Shown here: positions 52,636 to 61,166 of the stretch, in pieces
Position numbering within the stretch: the first letter of the stretch is position 1
Layout of the letters: each line of letters begins with the position of its first letter
Source of the DNA: CAZAMB01 sp964486335
GTDB taxonomy: Bacteria; Planctomycetota; Phycisphaerae; UBA1845
DNA: 64,000 nucleotides
Assembly (NCBI GenBank): GCA_964486335.1
Contig: CAZAMB010000002.1
Coordinates: forward strand, 1-64,000
Direction of reading: 5' to 3'
Notes under the pieces: model-generated
What the model saw: only the letters and a program-made list of their open reading frames with translations
What the model was told of the DNA's origin: nothing
The model's database searches: none
Made by a program: the position numbers and the translations under genes

Positions 52636-52883
52636 CTTCGACGGGACAACCTGCACACCGGATGATGACCATGAGTGACACTTGCCGGATTCCCTTGCAC
52701 AAGACTGACAACGAATTTCCAGCGCGCCGACGCGGGATTCGAGTCGTGCGTTCGTTCGCACTGCTCGCTTCGGGCGGCTCCATGTTTCTTTTGGCGGGAT
52801 GCCTCAGCGGTGTCGCGCCGGTCTGGGCGAGTTTCGGGCAATCGGCCCTTGTCAGTTGGCTCTTCAGTGCTTGGGCGGGCTGA
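52632..52883 (+). CDS. Small lipoprotein coupled to the FtsB-like gene
   Basis: 83-residue frame starting in the preceding stop (ATGA at 52632). It has a 45-residue cytosolic or variable leader followed by ALLASGGSMFLLAGC, a clear lipobox. The mature peptide is only 28 residues (LSGVAPVWASFGQSALVSWL and SAWAG). Alternatives for the start are ATGs at 52662-52671. Small size and coupling suggest a structural or anchoring partner; no family recognised. Confidence 0.5.
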   Translation: MTSTGQPAHRMMTMSDTCRIPLHKTDNEFPARRRGIRVVRSFALLASGGSMFLLAGCLSGVAPVWASFGQSALVSWLFSAWAG

Positions 52884-53037
52884 ACCGCCCCATTCCTATT
52901 CTCATGAGCAATCCGCCTATCCGGGCACGCCGTTTGCAGGGATAATCGCGAGCGGTAGAGCGCGATGCGGTTGCCATGCGCGCGGGGTCGGGCGATCGGC
53001 CCCTACGGCGTCGCGAATGGAGAAAGAGGTTCGACCG

Positions 53038-54348
53038 ATGAAGCAACCCGACGACCGGACGCCCGGCAAAGAAAAGAAATACCGCATTCGCAGCCGTTTG
53101 ATTCACGGGGTCAGTGAAAGCCCGCGGTGGGATTACACGCACCACGTCGTCCCGCCGATGACAGCCAGCGCCACGTTTCGACTCGATTCGGCGCGGCGCG
53201 GAGCGCAGGGGTTCGAAGCCTTCGCCCAGGCCGAGCTGGACGTAAAAACCCACGCGCCGATATACATTTATGAGCGGTTGGGCGAACCCAACGGCGACAT
53301 GCTCGAAGACAACCTCGCGGCGGCCCATCGCGGCGAAATGGCGCTTTGTTTCGCATCGGGCATGGCTGCGATCTCGGCGGCCATCTGCACGCTGGCGAAG
53401 TCCGGCGACCACGTTATTGCACACAAAGTGCTTTACGGCTGCACTTATTCGCTCATCCGCAATTGGTTGCCGAGGATTCAAATCGACGCGACGCTCCTGG
53501 ACCTGTCCGACGTCGCGATGCTTCGCCCGGCGATTCGCCCGAGCACGCGCGTGGTTTATTTTGAAACGCCCGTCAACCCGGACATGAAACTCATCGACAT
53601 CGCGGCGATTCGGCGAATCGTCGATCAGGCCAACGCCGGACGCGACGAGGCGACGAAGATCCGCGTCATCGTGGACAACACCTTCGCGACGCCCTACTGC
53701 CAGCGACCTTTGGAAATCGGCGCCGACCTCGCGTGCGAATCACTGACCAAGGCCATCGGCGGCTTCGGCACCGATATCGGCGGCGCGGTCATCGGACCGC
53801 GGTCGATGTACCACGATCTGATTCTCTATCGCAAGGATTTCGGCGGGGCGCTATCGCCGAAAAGCGCCTGGCCGCCGCTGGTGTACGGTTTGCCGACCCT
53901 GGCCGCGCGAATGGTGAATTACCAGAAATCCGCGATGCGCGTGGCCCAGTTTCTCGAGGCCCATCCCAAGGTTGAATCCGTCCAATATCCGGGGCTGGCA
54001 TCGTTTCCGCAGTACGAACTCGCCCAACGGCAGATGCGCGACGATCGCGGTGAATTCGCCCCCGGATCGATGATTTACTTCGTGGTTCGGGATGCCAAGG
54101 GAAAAGGGGCACCCGCCGAACGCGTCATCGACTGGGCCGCCGCCAACGCCTATACGCTCACGCTCGCCGTGTCGCTTGGGCAGATCAAGACGCTTATCGA
54201 GGCGCCATACACAATGACCCACGCGGCCATGCCCGAGAACGAAAAACGTGAACGCGGACTCTTGCCCGGCGGGATTCGGCTGAGCGTGGGCCTGGAGGAC
54301 TGGCAGGACATCATTGCCGACCTGGAGGCGGCCTTGGAGCACGCCTGA
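53038..54348 (+). CDS. Cys/Met metabolism PLP-dependent enzyme
   Basis: Trans-sulfuration-type enzyme, 436 residues (cystathionine gamma-synthase, gamma-lyase or O-acetylhomoserine sulfhydrylase group). ATG 53038 follows AGAGG. Conserved segments: the PLP phosphate loop CFASGMAAISAAI, YGCTYSL, FETPVNPDMKLIDI, VDNTFATPYCQRPLEIGAD and the Schiff-base Lys in ESLTKAIGGFGTDIGG. Terminal GGIRLSVGLED fits the family. Specificity cannot be set from sequence alone. Confidence 0.88.
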   Translation: MKQPDDRTPGKEKKYRIRSRLIHGVSESPRWDYTHHVVPPMTASATFRLDSARRGAQGFEAFAQAELDVKTHAPIYIYERLGEPNGDMLEDNLAAAHRGEMALCFASGMAAISAAICTLAKSGDHVIAHKVLYGCTYSLIRNWLPRIQIDATLLDLSDVAMLRPAIRPSTRVVYFETPVNPDMKLIDIAAIRRIVDQANAGRDEATKIRVIVDNTFATPYCQRPLEIGADLACESLTKAIGGFGTDIGGAVIGPRSMYHDLILYRKDFGGALSPKSAWPPLVYGLPTLAARMVNYQKSAMRVAQFLEAHPKVESVQYPGLASFPQYELAQRQMRDDRGEFAPGSMIYFVVRDAKGKGAPAERVIDWAAANAYTLTLAVSLGQIKTLIEAPYTMTHAAMPENEKRERGLLPGGIRLSVGLEDWQDIIADLEAALEHA

Positions 54349-54556
54349 AACGGCGTTCCACCGCCTCGCCGTCCAAGTCGATGAAAAGGGATGTTCCGCG
54401 CCGTTGGAAATCGTCGTGCCGGCACAGACGAGGCATCGAATCGCCACCTCGTTTTTGCTAGAATGCCTTGATGGGGGCGGAATCCCTCGCCAAGCAGGCA
54501 TCACGCTCGTCGACAGGGGAAAGGGGACTTGCGAATTCTTGCCTTGGGGAAACAAG

Positions 54557-56731
54557 ATGACAACCGAAGTGAAACAACACGGTAGCGGCACCTGTTTTTT
54601 TCGATGCTTGATTACTATTGCACCAGTATGGGTCGCCTCATCATCGCTTGCGCAGACGCCGGAACGGATCGTCGATTCCGACGCGGCGGAGGTGGCGATC
54701 CCTGACGGACCGGCCGACTCGGATGAACCCTCCGTCGTCGGATGTGGAAAAGCCCATGCGATGATCGCCGGCTTTCGTCCCGATCTGGAGCGCGGCGATG
54801 GCGAAGGCGGCGTCGCCGAGGCCATGGGAGAGACGGATGTCCTGCACTACGACCTCAACATCGAGGTGTCCAACCTGAACACGGGCGCAAACTCGTGCAC
54901 GATCACTGGTTCGAACAGGATGACCGTTCAGAGCAAATCGCCCTCACTGACCCAATTCACCATTCGCCTGCGCAGCCAGTATTCGATCACCAGTGCATTG
55001 ATCAATGACACCACACCGGTATCGGTCGTCATCAATTCGACGACCACGCGAACCGTCACGCTCGACCGCGCCTACGCCATGGACGAAGTCTTTACACTCA
55101 CTATCGCTTACACCGGCACCACGACTTCCGTCGGACTCGGTTCGTTCCAGGTGTCCAGTCACGCGGGAACGCCCGTCGTGTCCACGCTCAGCGAACCCTA
55201 TTACTCGTACAGTTGGTGGCCGGTGAAGGACGGCGATGTCGGCGTCCCCGGCGACAATTCCGACAAGGCTCTGCTGGATATCAGGGTGACCGCGCCCAAC
55301 AACTACAGCGTCGCCTCCAATGGGCTTCTGCAAAGCGTCCAGACGCTCTCCGGTAATCGGAAGACTTACCACTGGGCGAGCGATTACCCCATCGCCACCT
55401 ATCTGGTAAGCTTCGCCGCTACCAACTACACCACATGGTCAACGACTTACAACCATCCCGGCGGCTCGATGCCGGTCGAGTACTTCATCTATCCAGAGAA
55501 TGACAATCCGACCAATCGGGCGGGTTGGGAGCTCGTGACCAGCATGATGACAGCGTTTCGACCGCTCTACGGCGAGTATCCGTTCATCAATGAAAAATAC
55601 GGCCTCTACAATTTTCCCTTCGGCGGCGGCATGGAACATCAGACGATGACCGGTCAAAGCAGTTTCGGCCAGAGTCTGACCGCGCACGAGCTGGCCCATC
55701 AATGGTGGGGCGACGACGTGACGTGCAAGACATGGAGTGACATCTGGCTGAACGAGGGGTTCGCAACCTACGGTGAATGCCTTTGGGAGGAGTTCAAGAC
55801 CGGTACGCAGAATCCGACGGCCTATTTCTCGGCGATCCTGGCCAGAAAGCCCTCCAGCTTCGGCGATTCGGTCTATATTCCTGCGGCCGCCACCTCCGAT
55901 GCCAACCGCATTTTCAGCTCAAACTATAGCTATCGAAAAGGCGCCTGGGTGTTGCACATGCTCCGCCGCGTGGTCGGCGACGCGACATTTTTTGAGATTC
56001 TTCAGGACTATCGCACCGCGTTTCAGGGCAAGGCTGCGACCACCGATGATTTTCGAGCTTCAGCGTCGGCGACTTTCGGCCAGGACCTGACCGGGTTTTT
56101 CAATCAATGGGTCTACCAGATCGGCGCGCCCTCCTATCGATTCGGGTGGGACGCCGTCAAGGTGCTCGATCAGGATTATCTGCACGTCACCGTTGCCCAG
56201 CTTCAGGCACTTGGTTACCCCAATGTCTTCACGATGCCGATCGACCTCGTGGCGACGATCGGCGGATCGCCGCAGACTCTCACGGTGCAGAATAATCAGC
56301 GTACGCAGCGGTTTGTGTTGCCGGTGTCGGGGAATCCGACCCTCGTGCAGTTCGATCCCAACCAGTGGATTCTTCGCACGTCCCTTGCCACCACCACGTT
56401 GAAAGTCGGCGACCTCAACGGCGATCTCACCATCAATGACGCCGACCTGACCGCTTTCGGCGGTTGTTACACGGGAAGCGGTGGAACGTTGGTTGCGGGT
56501 TGCGAAAACGCCGACTTCGACGGCGACGGTGACATCGATTGTCTCGATTTTGAAGGCTTTAAAGGCGAGTGGCCTTCGGGAGGCGATCCTCCGCAGCTTG
56601 CGCAGTGCGCTGCGGGCGGGCCGGTCCCGGCTGCGTCGCAGTGGGGGCTTACCGCCATGGCGCTTCTGACGTTGATTGCCGGAACTGTCGTTTCCATGCG
56701 GCGGACGGTATCCTCCAACTTCGAGCATTAG
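54557..56731 (+). CDS. Secreted M1 aminopeptidase with dockerin-like and IPTL-like tail
   Basis: Zinc aminopeptidase of the gluzincin M1 family, 724 residues, exported. Signal peptide about 15-33. The M1 beta-saddle domain spans about 100-290, with GGGMEHQTMTGQSSFG as the exopeptidase GxMEN-like motif (here GGMEH). Catalytic zinc site HELAHQWWGD and NEGFATYGE follow. After the M1 domain comes a dockerin-like DLNGDLTINDADL and NADFDGDGDIDCLDF, then PVPAASQWGLTAMALLTLIA with an Arg-rich end, an IPTL-CTERM-like sorting signal. Substrates are probably extracellular peptides. Confidence 0.88.
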   Translation: MTTEVKQHGSGTCFFRCLITIAPVWVASSSLAQTPERIVDSDAAEVAIPDGPADSDEPSVVGCGKAHAMIAGFRPDLERGDGEGGVAEAMGETDVLHYDLNIEVSNLNTGANSCTITGSNRMTVQSKSPSLTQFTIRLRSQYSITSALINDTTPVSVVINSTTTRTVTLDRAYAMDEVFTLTIAYTGTTTSVGLGSFQVSSHAGTPVVSTLSEPYYSYSWWPVKDGDVGVPGDNSDKALLDIRVTAPNNYSVASNGLLQSVQTLSGNRKTYHWASDYPIATYLVSFAATNYTTWSTTYNHPGGSMPVEYFIYPENDNPTNRAGWELVTSMMTAFRPLYGEYPFINEKYGLYNFPFGGGMEHQTMTGQSSFGQSLTAHELAHQWWGDDVTCKTWSDIWLNEGFATYGECLWEEFKTGTQNPTAYFSAILARKPSSFGDSVYIPAAATSDANRIFSSNYSYRKGAWVLHMLRRVVGDATFFEILQDYRTAFQGKAATTDDFRASASATFGQDLTGFFNQWVYQIGAPSYRFGWDAVKVLDQDYLHVTVAQLQALGYPNVFTMPIDLVATIGGSPQTLTVQNNQRTQRFVLPVSGNPTLVQFDPNQWILRTSLATTTLKVGDLNGDLTINDADLTAFGGCYTGSGGTLVAGCENADFDGDGDIDCLDFEGFKGEWPSGGDPPQLAQCAAGGPVPAASQWGLTAMALLTLIAGTVVSMRRTVSSNFEH

Positions 56732-56765
56732 GAACGGAAGCCTGGCTCGTGACGGAATCGATTCA

Positions 56766-57194
56766 ATGACCCAGCCAATGACCAGCCGGCGGGCGCCCGA
56801 ACCTGTGGGCGCCTATCCCCATGCTCGTCGGGTCGGCGACTTCTTGTTCCTGTCCGGAATCGGTCCGCGAAAGCGCGGCGCTGCCGAAATCCCCGGCGTC
56901 ACGCTCGGACCCGATGGACGGGTTCTTTCGCGCGACATTGCCGCCCAATGCCGGAGCGTCTTTGAAAATGTTCGTGTTGTTCTCGAAGATGCAGGGGCGA
57001 CGTGGAACGACATTGTCGATGTGACGGTATTTCTCACTCACATGAAGGAAGACTTTTCGGTCTTTAACAAACTCTATGCCGAAGCCTTCGCCGGACCCGG
57101 CAAGCCGAACCCCACACGCACGACCGTTGAAGTGACCGCCCTGCCCACGCCGATCGCCATCGAACTTAAGGTGATCGCACACTTGCCGTCGTAA
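56766..57194 (+). CDS. RidA-family protein
   Basis: 142-residue trimeric deaminase-like protein of the RidA/YjgF fold. PVGAYPHARRVGDFLFLSG, FENVRVVLEDAGATWNDIVDVTVFL and PTRTTVEVTALP are family hallmarks. The Arg that binds the 2-imine carboxylate lies in PTRTTVEV. The pattern around EPVGAYPHARR resembles the 2-aminomuconate deaminase subgroup, so the substrate may be an aminomuconate-like imine. It starts 34 bp after the peptidase, with a poor ribosome site. Confidence 0.85.
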   Translation: MTQPMTSRRAPEPVGAYPHARRVGDFLFLSGIGPRKRGAAEIPGVTLGPDGRVLSRDIAAQCRSVFENVRVVLEDAGATWNDIVDVTVFLTHMKEDFSVFNKLYAEAFAGPGKPNPTRTTVEVTALPTPIAIELKVIAHLPS

Positions 57195-57223
57195 CGGACG
57201 ATCATGCGTCTATCGTCGTGAGC

Positions 57224-57268
57224 CGCGGACTGCTCCCCTTTACGCGTAGCGTCAAGGGTCAGTCCGCG
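57224..57268 (+). terminator. Hairpin between convergent genes
   Basis: Stem CGCGGACTG (57224-57232) pairs with CAGTCCGCG (57260-57268), with an inner CCCTT/AAGGG pairing. Located between ridA-like and the convergent M14 gene. Could be a terminator or another REP element; no T-run follows. Confidence 0.45.
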
Positions 57269-57355
57269 CGGATTTCCGAACGGTTTGATCCTCCAACCAT
57301 GTTTTATCGCTGGAGACGCATTTCCATGTGCATACTAAGTTGAAGAGTCGAGCGG

Positions 57356-58075
57356 TCAGTCTCCCAGGTTGAGCAAGGCCTCTCGGTTGTCCTCCCAGCA
57401 CCGTTTCGGCGAATCGTGCGACGGTAATTCCAGCGTGATCACAGGAATGCCGAGTTCGATGCCCGCCCAGGCGCCAAAGCTTCCGGGCGTCGGGTAGCCG
57501 ATCGTCGCCGCCACGGGATAACCGTTCATTCGGCTCATCCTTTGAGCGAGGGTTCGAGCCGGTCCGTCAAAGTTGTTGCAGAAGCGTTCGCGTCCGATCG
57601 AGTGAATCGTCACGATTCGATCCGGGCGGTAACGCGCTACGATTCGAATGACAGCCCGCGTTTCTGGTTCGCTGGCCGGCGACGGGCCGCCGTACATGCG
57701 GCTGCGGCGGGAACCAGGTTTGTGGTCTCGCGTCGGAAAATTGCGGTTGAGGTCCACGCCGCGCGCATTTCGCCGCTTGCGTCGTGTGTACCCGTCGGGG
57801 TTGACCAGCGGAACAATGACCCAGCGACCGCGGAGCGTCCCTTCCCGAGTGGTTCCAAGAAGCTCGATCAGACGCTCGGCGACAAAGACGCTCTTGGGTT
57901 CGTCGCCGTGGAATCCGCCGAAGATCAGGTTGGTCCTGCCGGGAAGGCCTTCAACGACGAGGACGTTAATCGGCCTCCGCTCGACGGATCGCCCCGCGAT
58001 TCGACGAACGAAACGAAACGTCGGTTGGCGATGCATAATGAACGGGGACACGGCCGATCGGCCAAAAACTTTCAT
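57356..58075 (-). CDS. M14 zinc carboxypeptidase (MpaA-like)
   Basis: 239-residue metallopeptidase. Zinc ligands: His and Glu in FGGFHGDEPKS (HxxE), and the His of VTIHSIGR. The substrate-binding NARGVDLNRNFP and the catalytic Glu in ITLELPSHDS are present. Length and motifs resemble MpaA, which removes the gamma-D-Glu-DAP bond of murein peptides; a cytoplasmic or periplasmic role in peptidoglycan recycling is inferred. No signal peptide visible. Convergent with the RidA gene and downstream of accA. Confidence 0.85.
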   Translation of the reverse strand: MKVFGRSAVSPFIMHRQPTFRFVRRIAGRSVERRPINVLVVEGLPGRTNLIFGGFHGDEPKSVFVAERLIELLGTTREGTLRGRWVIVPLVNPDGYTRRKRRNARGVDLNRNFPTRDHKPGSRRSRMYGGPSPASEPETRAVIRIVARYRPDRIVTIHSIGRERFCNNFDGPARTLAQRMSRMNGYPVAATIGYPTPGSFGAWAGIELGIPVITLELPSHDSPKRCWEDNREALLNLGD

Positions 58076-58120
58076 GAGTCATCGGCACGAATGATCGAAA
58101 CGCGGTCAATCCGTCAAAAA

Positions 58121-59239
58121 TCAGACGCGAACTGTCTTGATCGGCGAAAACCGGTTGATGCGCGACGAACGGGGCGTCGATCGGCGAGCGGCCTGCTTTT
58201 CCTCGACCTGCTTGATTTCACTGGGCGACTCAAAGAAATTGCCGAGCTGACGCAGCCGATCCTGCCGTCGCGCAACTAGCGCGTCGCTGGTGAATCGTTT
58301 GAGATCATCCAGTGTCGTCACCAGATACCGTTCGAGGCTTGCCGCCGCCGATTCCGGCTCGCGATGCGCCCCTCCGATCGGTTCCGGGATCACGTGGTCG
58401 ATGAGGTCCAGCTTGAGCAAGTCCTTGGCCGTCAGGCGAAGCGCCTCGGCCGCATGTTTGCGTTGTTCCGCGGTCTTCCACAGAATCGCCGCGCAGCCTT
58501 CGGGTGAAATCACCGAATAAAACGAATGCTGGAACATCGCCACGCGGTCGGCCACGCCGACGCCCAGTGCGCCGCCGCTGCCGCCCTCGCCGATCACCAC
58601 GCTGACGATCGGGGTCCGCAACCGAGACATCTCCATCAGGTTCACGGCGATGGCATAGGCAATGCCGCGCTCTTCCGCCCCGATGCCCGGATACGCGCCT
58701 TGTGTATCAATGAAGCAGACGACCGGCAACCCGAACTTTTCCGCAAGTCGCATTTTCTGAAGCGCCTTGCGGTACCCTTCCGGGTGGGCACATCCGAAAT
58801 TGCATGCCATGCGTTCCTTGATATCTTTGCCCTTGTTGTGCCCGATGAACATCACCTTATGACCGCCGACCCGTGCGAAACCCGTGAGAATCGCCCGGTC
58901 GTCGCTGAAGGTGCGATCGCCATGGAGTTCGCAGAAATCGCGGAACATGAGCTTGAGATAATCGGTGGACAGCGGGCGTTTCGGATGCCGAGCCACCAGC
59001 ACCGTCTCCCAGGGCGTCAATCCGCTGTAGAGCCGTCGAAGCGTGGTCTTAAACCGAGCCCGTTGCTGCTTGATGTCGGCGGAAAGGTCCCGCCCGTGGG
59101 CCTGCTGTTCGCGCTCCATCTCTTCGATGTCGTGCTGAATGCGCTGCAACGGTTTTTCAAACTCAAGAAACCCGCCCAACCCGGATGAACCCGTGGAGGC
59201 GGTCGGCAGCGCCGAAGCGCTGATTAGCGTGTCGCTCAT
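58121..59239 (-). CDS. accA: Acetyl-CoA carboxylase, carboxyltransferase subunit alpha
   Basis: Carboxyl transfer to acetyl-CoA, the first committed step of fatty-acid synthesis; partners with AccD (not in the window). 372 residues versus about 320 in E. coli, with a 25-residue Ser/Ala-rich N-terminus and a C-terminal extension. Motifs: LEFEKPLQRIQHDIEEM, FCELHGDRTFSDDRAILTGFAR, FIDTQGAYPGIGAEERG, GEGGSGGALGVGVAD and SPEGCAAILWKT. It is followed 45 bp later by the M14 gene on the same strand. Confidence 0.95.
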   Translation of the reverse strand: MSDTLISASALPTASTGSSGLGGFLEFEKPLQRIQHDIEEMEREQQAHGRDLSADIKQQRARFKTTLRRLYSGLTPWETVLVARHPKRPLSTDYLKLMFRDFCELHGDRTFSDDRAILTGFARVGGHKVMFIGHNKGKDIKERMACNFGCAHPEGYRKALQKMRLAEKFGLPVVCFIDTQGAYPGIGAEERGIAYAIAVNLMEMSRLRTPIVSVVIGEGGSGGALGVGVADRVAMFQHSFYSVISPEGCAAILWKTAEQRKHAAEALRLTAKDLLKLDLIDHVIPEPIGGAHREPESAAASLERYLVTTLDDLKRFTSDALVARRQDRLRQLGNFFESPSEIKQVEEKQAARRSTPRSSRINRFSPIKTVRV

Positions 59240-59448
59240 GAATCCGTTCTCTGACGTCCTTTCGGCTGAGGTTTCCCGCGCCGGGCCCCTCGCCTAAAAG
59301 ACCGGAATGTTAACTGTTTCTCGGCACAAAACAAGCTCAAAGCTTACCCAATCTAGTTATCGGCCCTAAAAATCGCTTCGCAAAACGAATCGAATAAGAG
59401 GCATAAGATGTTCAACAACAGTAATTTACAATGATTCTACGATTCGAT
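59240..59448. other. Leader of accA
   Basis: 209 bp AT-richer than average, holding the accA promoter and the end of the neighbouring gene. No gene seen. Confidence 0.3.
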
Positions 59449-60705
59449 TCATTGATCCCTGACGATTTCCGCAATCTCGACAAGCAGCTCCAATGCGAAT
59501 TCGAGGATCTCATTCGGAGGGTGGGACTTGACGGCCAAACGGCCCATCAGCATATCCAGCTTTCGGATGACTTCCCGGCGCTGCGTCCACCGATCTTCCG
59601 ATTCGGAATCAACATTGGAACGAGCGAAAGCAATGGGCATCTGCGAAGCGCTGCGAGAGAGTTCCTCCGCCCGCACGATCAGCGCTTTGGCCAATCCTGT
59701 GATCCAGCCGGCGTCGGTCGGATGTAGCTTTTCCATCCCGCGCGCCAATCCCGCGACGCGAAGCACAAACTGGTTTTCCCACGCGCGAACCCGGTCCGAT
59801 CGATAGTTCAAATTCACGTTGTCCGGCAAGAGGCGACCGGCCGCTTCGGAAAACAAGCCATCCCGGATCAAGTCAGGAAGCGGTACTGGTAGCTCGCGAT
59901 CGGTCAACACGTCGGCAACCGCTGAATCAACGTGGTCCGCTGCCGCACGATCGTCCGCGGTATCAAGAGCGTTCGCGTGGGGATCGGATGGATACGCCTC
60001 TCCTTGACCGCCCGCTGGGTCGATCGCTTCCGCCTCTACTTCTTGCTCATCCGACGCGTCAATCGCAAGCGTCTCCGGCACTTCCTGTGTTTCGTCTAAT
60101 GCGCCCATCGATTCCGAGGGCGCTGCTTCGGTATCCGGCTCGCACACGGGCATGAGGACCTCGACCCGGCCTTGGCGAACGTTCGTCCCATCCGTCGCCA
60201 CGTCGATCCACTCCCAAACCGGACCCACCGGTCGCAGCCCTTGCCGGCTCGCGTCCGATCGCAAAGCGAGATAAGCGCGCGATCCAAACCGTCCCCCTGT
60301 TTCGATCGACTTGCGGAGAACCATTTGAGGGCCTTGATCGACGATCGCATACGATTGTGGAAGCGGCGCCTCCTCCGACATGGCGAAGCCGACTTCAACC
60401 CGAAGGCGGTCCGGAGAAGTGGCCAAGGGGTCGTCAAGGTAGCGAACGACCACTGGGCCGCGTTCGCCGAGCGATACCATGAGCGCCCGAGCTTCTTCAA
60501 CAAACGGCCCCGTCGCCCAATAGGGACCGACGATTGAACGCACGGCCAAGCGGGTCGCGGGCCATTCCACGGGTCTGCTTACGTCCTCTACTTGGCGATG
60601 CTCCGTCGCGAGGATTTCAGCGCCGAGCGGCGGAGTCAACGCGACGATCGGCGCACTTCCGGCAGCCGCAAGCACGATCAAGAGGATATGAAGTTCCGGT
60701 CGCAT
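59449..60705 (-). CDS. Exported protein with GyrI-like domain
   Basis: 418 residues, unknown role. A signal peptide (HILLIVLAAAGSAPIVAL) is followed at about 50-190 by the GyrI/AraC-effector-binding (SOUL-type) small-molecule-binding pattern: RLAVRSIVGPYWATGPFVEEARALM, RVEVGFAMSEEAPLP and VEVLMPV. Then an acidic linker (200-270, with EEVEAEAIDPAGGQG) and a C-terminal helical part. Such ligand-binding domains usually sit in cytoplasmic regulators; here it is predicted to be exported. The upstream ribosome site is weak. Confidence 0.65.
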   Translation of the reverse strand: MRPELHILLIVLAAAGSAPIVALTPPLGAEILATEHRQVEDVSRPVEWPATRLAVRSIVGPYWATGPFVEEARALMVSLGERGPVVVRYLDDPLATSPDRLRVEVGFAMSEEAPLPQSYAIVDQGPQMVLRKSIETGGRFGSRAYLALRSDASRQGLRPVGPVWEWIDVATDGTNVRQGRVEVLMPVCEPDTEAAPSESMGALDETQEVPETLAIDASDEQEVEAEAIDPAGGQGEAYPSDPHANALDTADDRAAADHVDSAVADVLTDRELPVPLPDLIRDGLFSEAAGRLLPDNVNLNYRSDRVRAWENQFVLRVAGLARGMEKLHPTDAGWITGLAKALIVRAEELSRSASQMPIAFARSNVDSESEDRWTQRREVIRKLDMLMGRLAVKSHPPNEILEFALELLVEIAEIVRDQ

Positions 60706-61166
60706 ACTAATGAACGACAGCAGGTGCGCCGCATTCCATCATGGGCGGCGGCAATCTCGGAAGGAATCTGCCGGATCGGGACGCATTTTCAAACGATCAT
60801 CCGCTCGCCGCGTTTAGCAAACCAGCGTCACCAATTCTCCCTGTCCGGGCCAACCCGTCAATCGCCGACCGATGCCTATTCCAAGTCGCCATGACGGCCT
60901 GTTGGGCTGTGAATTGATATGCTCCGAGCCGTTCGCGGATGCACCAGGTCCCATTTGGAGTGGTTTCTTACGGAATATCACCACAAGCTCGGGGTGATTT
61001 ACACTTCTGGATCATTCGCAGATCACCTCTGATGTTATTCGGGTAGGTAGCAGGGACGTTATCGGTCCGCATGGCGAGACAAATACCCAAGGCCGTCGGG
61101 ATGTGCTACGATAAATGTCGGGGAGCGGACGAGCCTTCGGTCCGTGGCGGAAAAGGGGGACCAATC
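60706..61166. other. Divergent spacer
   Basis: 461 bp between the GyrI-like gene (leftwards) and the GTG of the dehydrogenase-like gene (rightwards). It should hold promoters in both directions. I find no confident promoter, RNA or gene. Confidence 0.4.
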
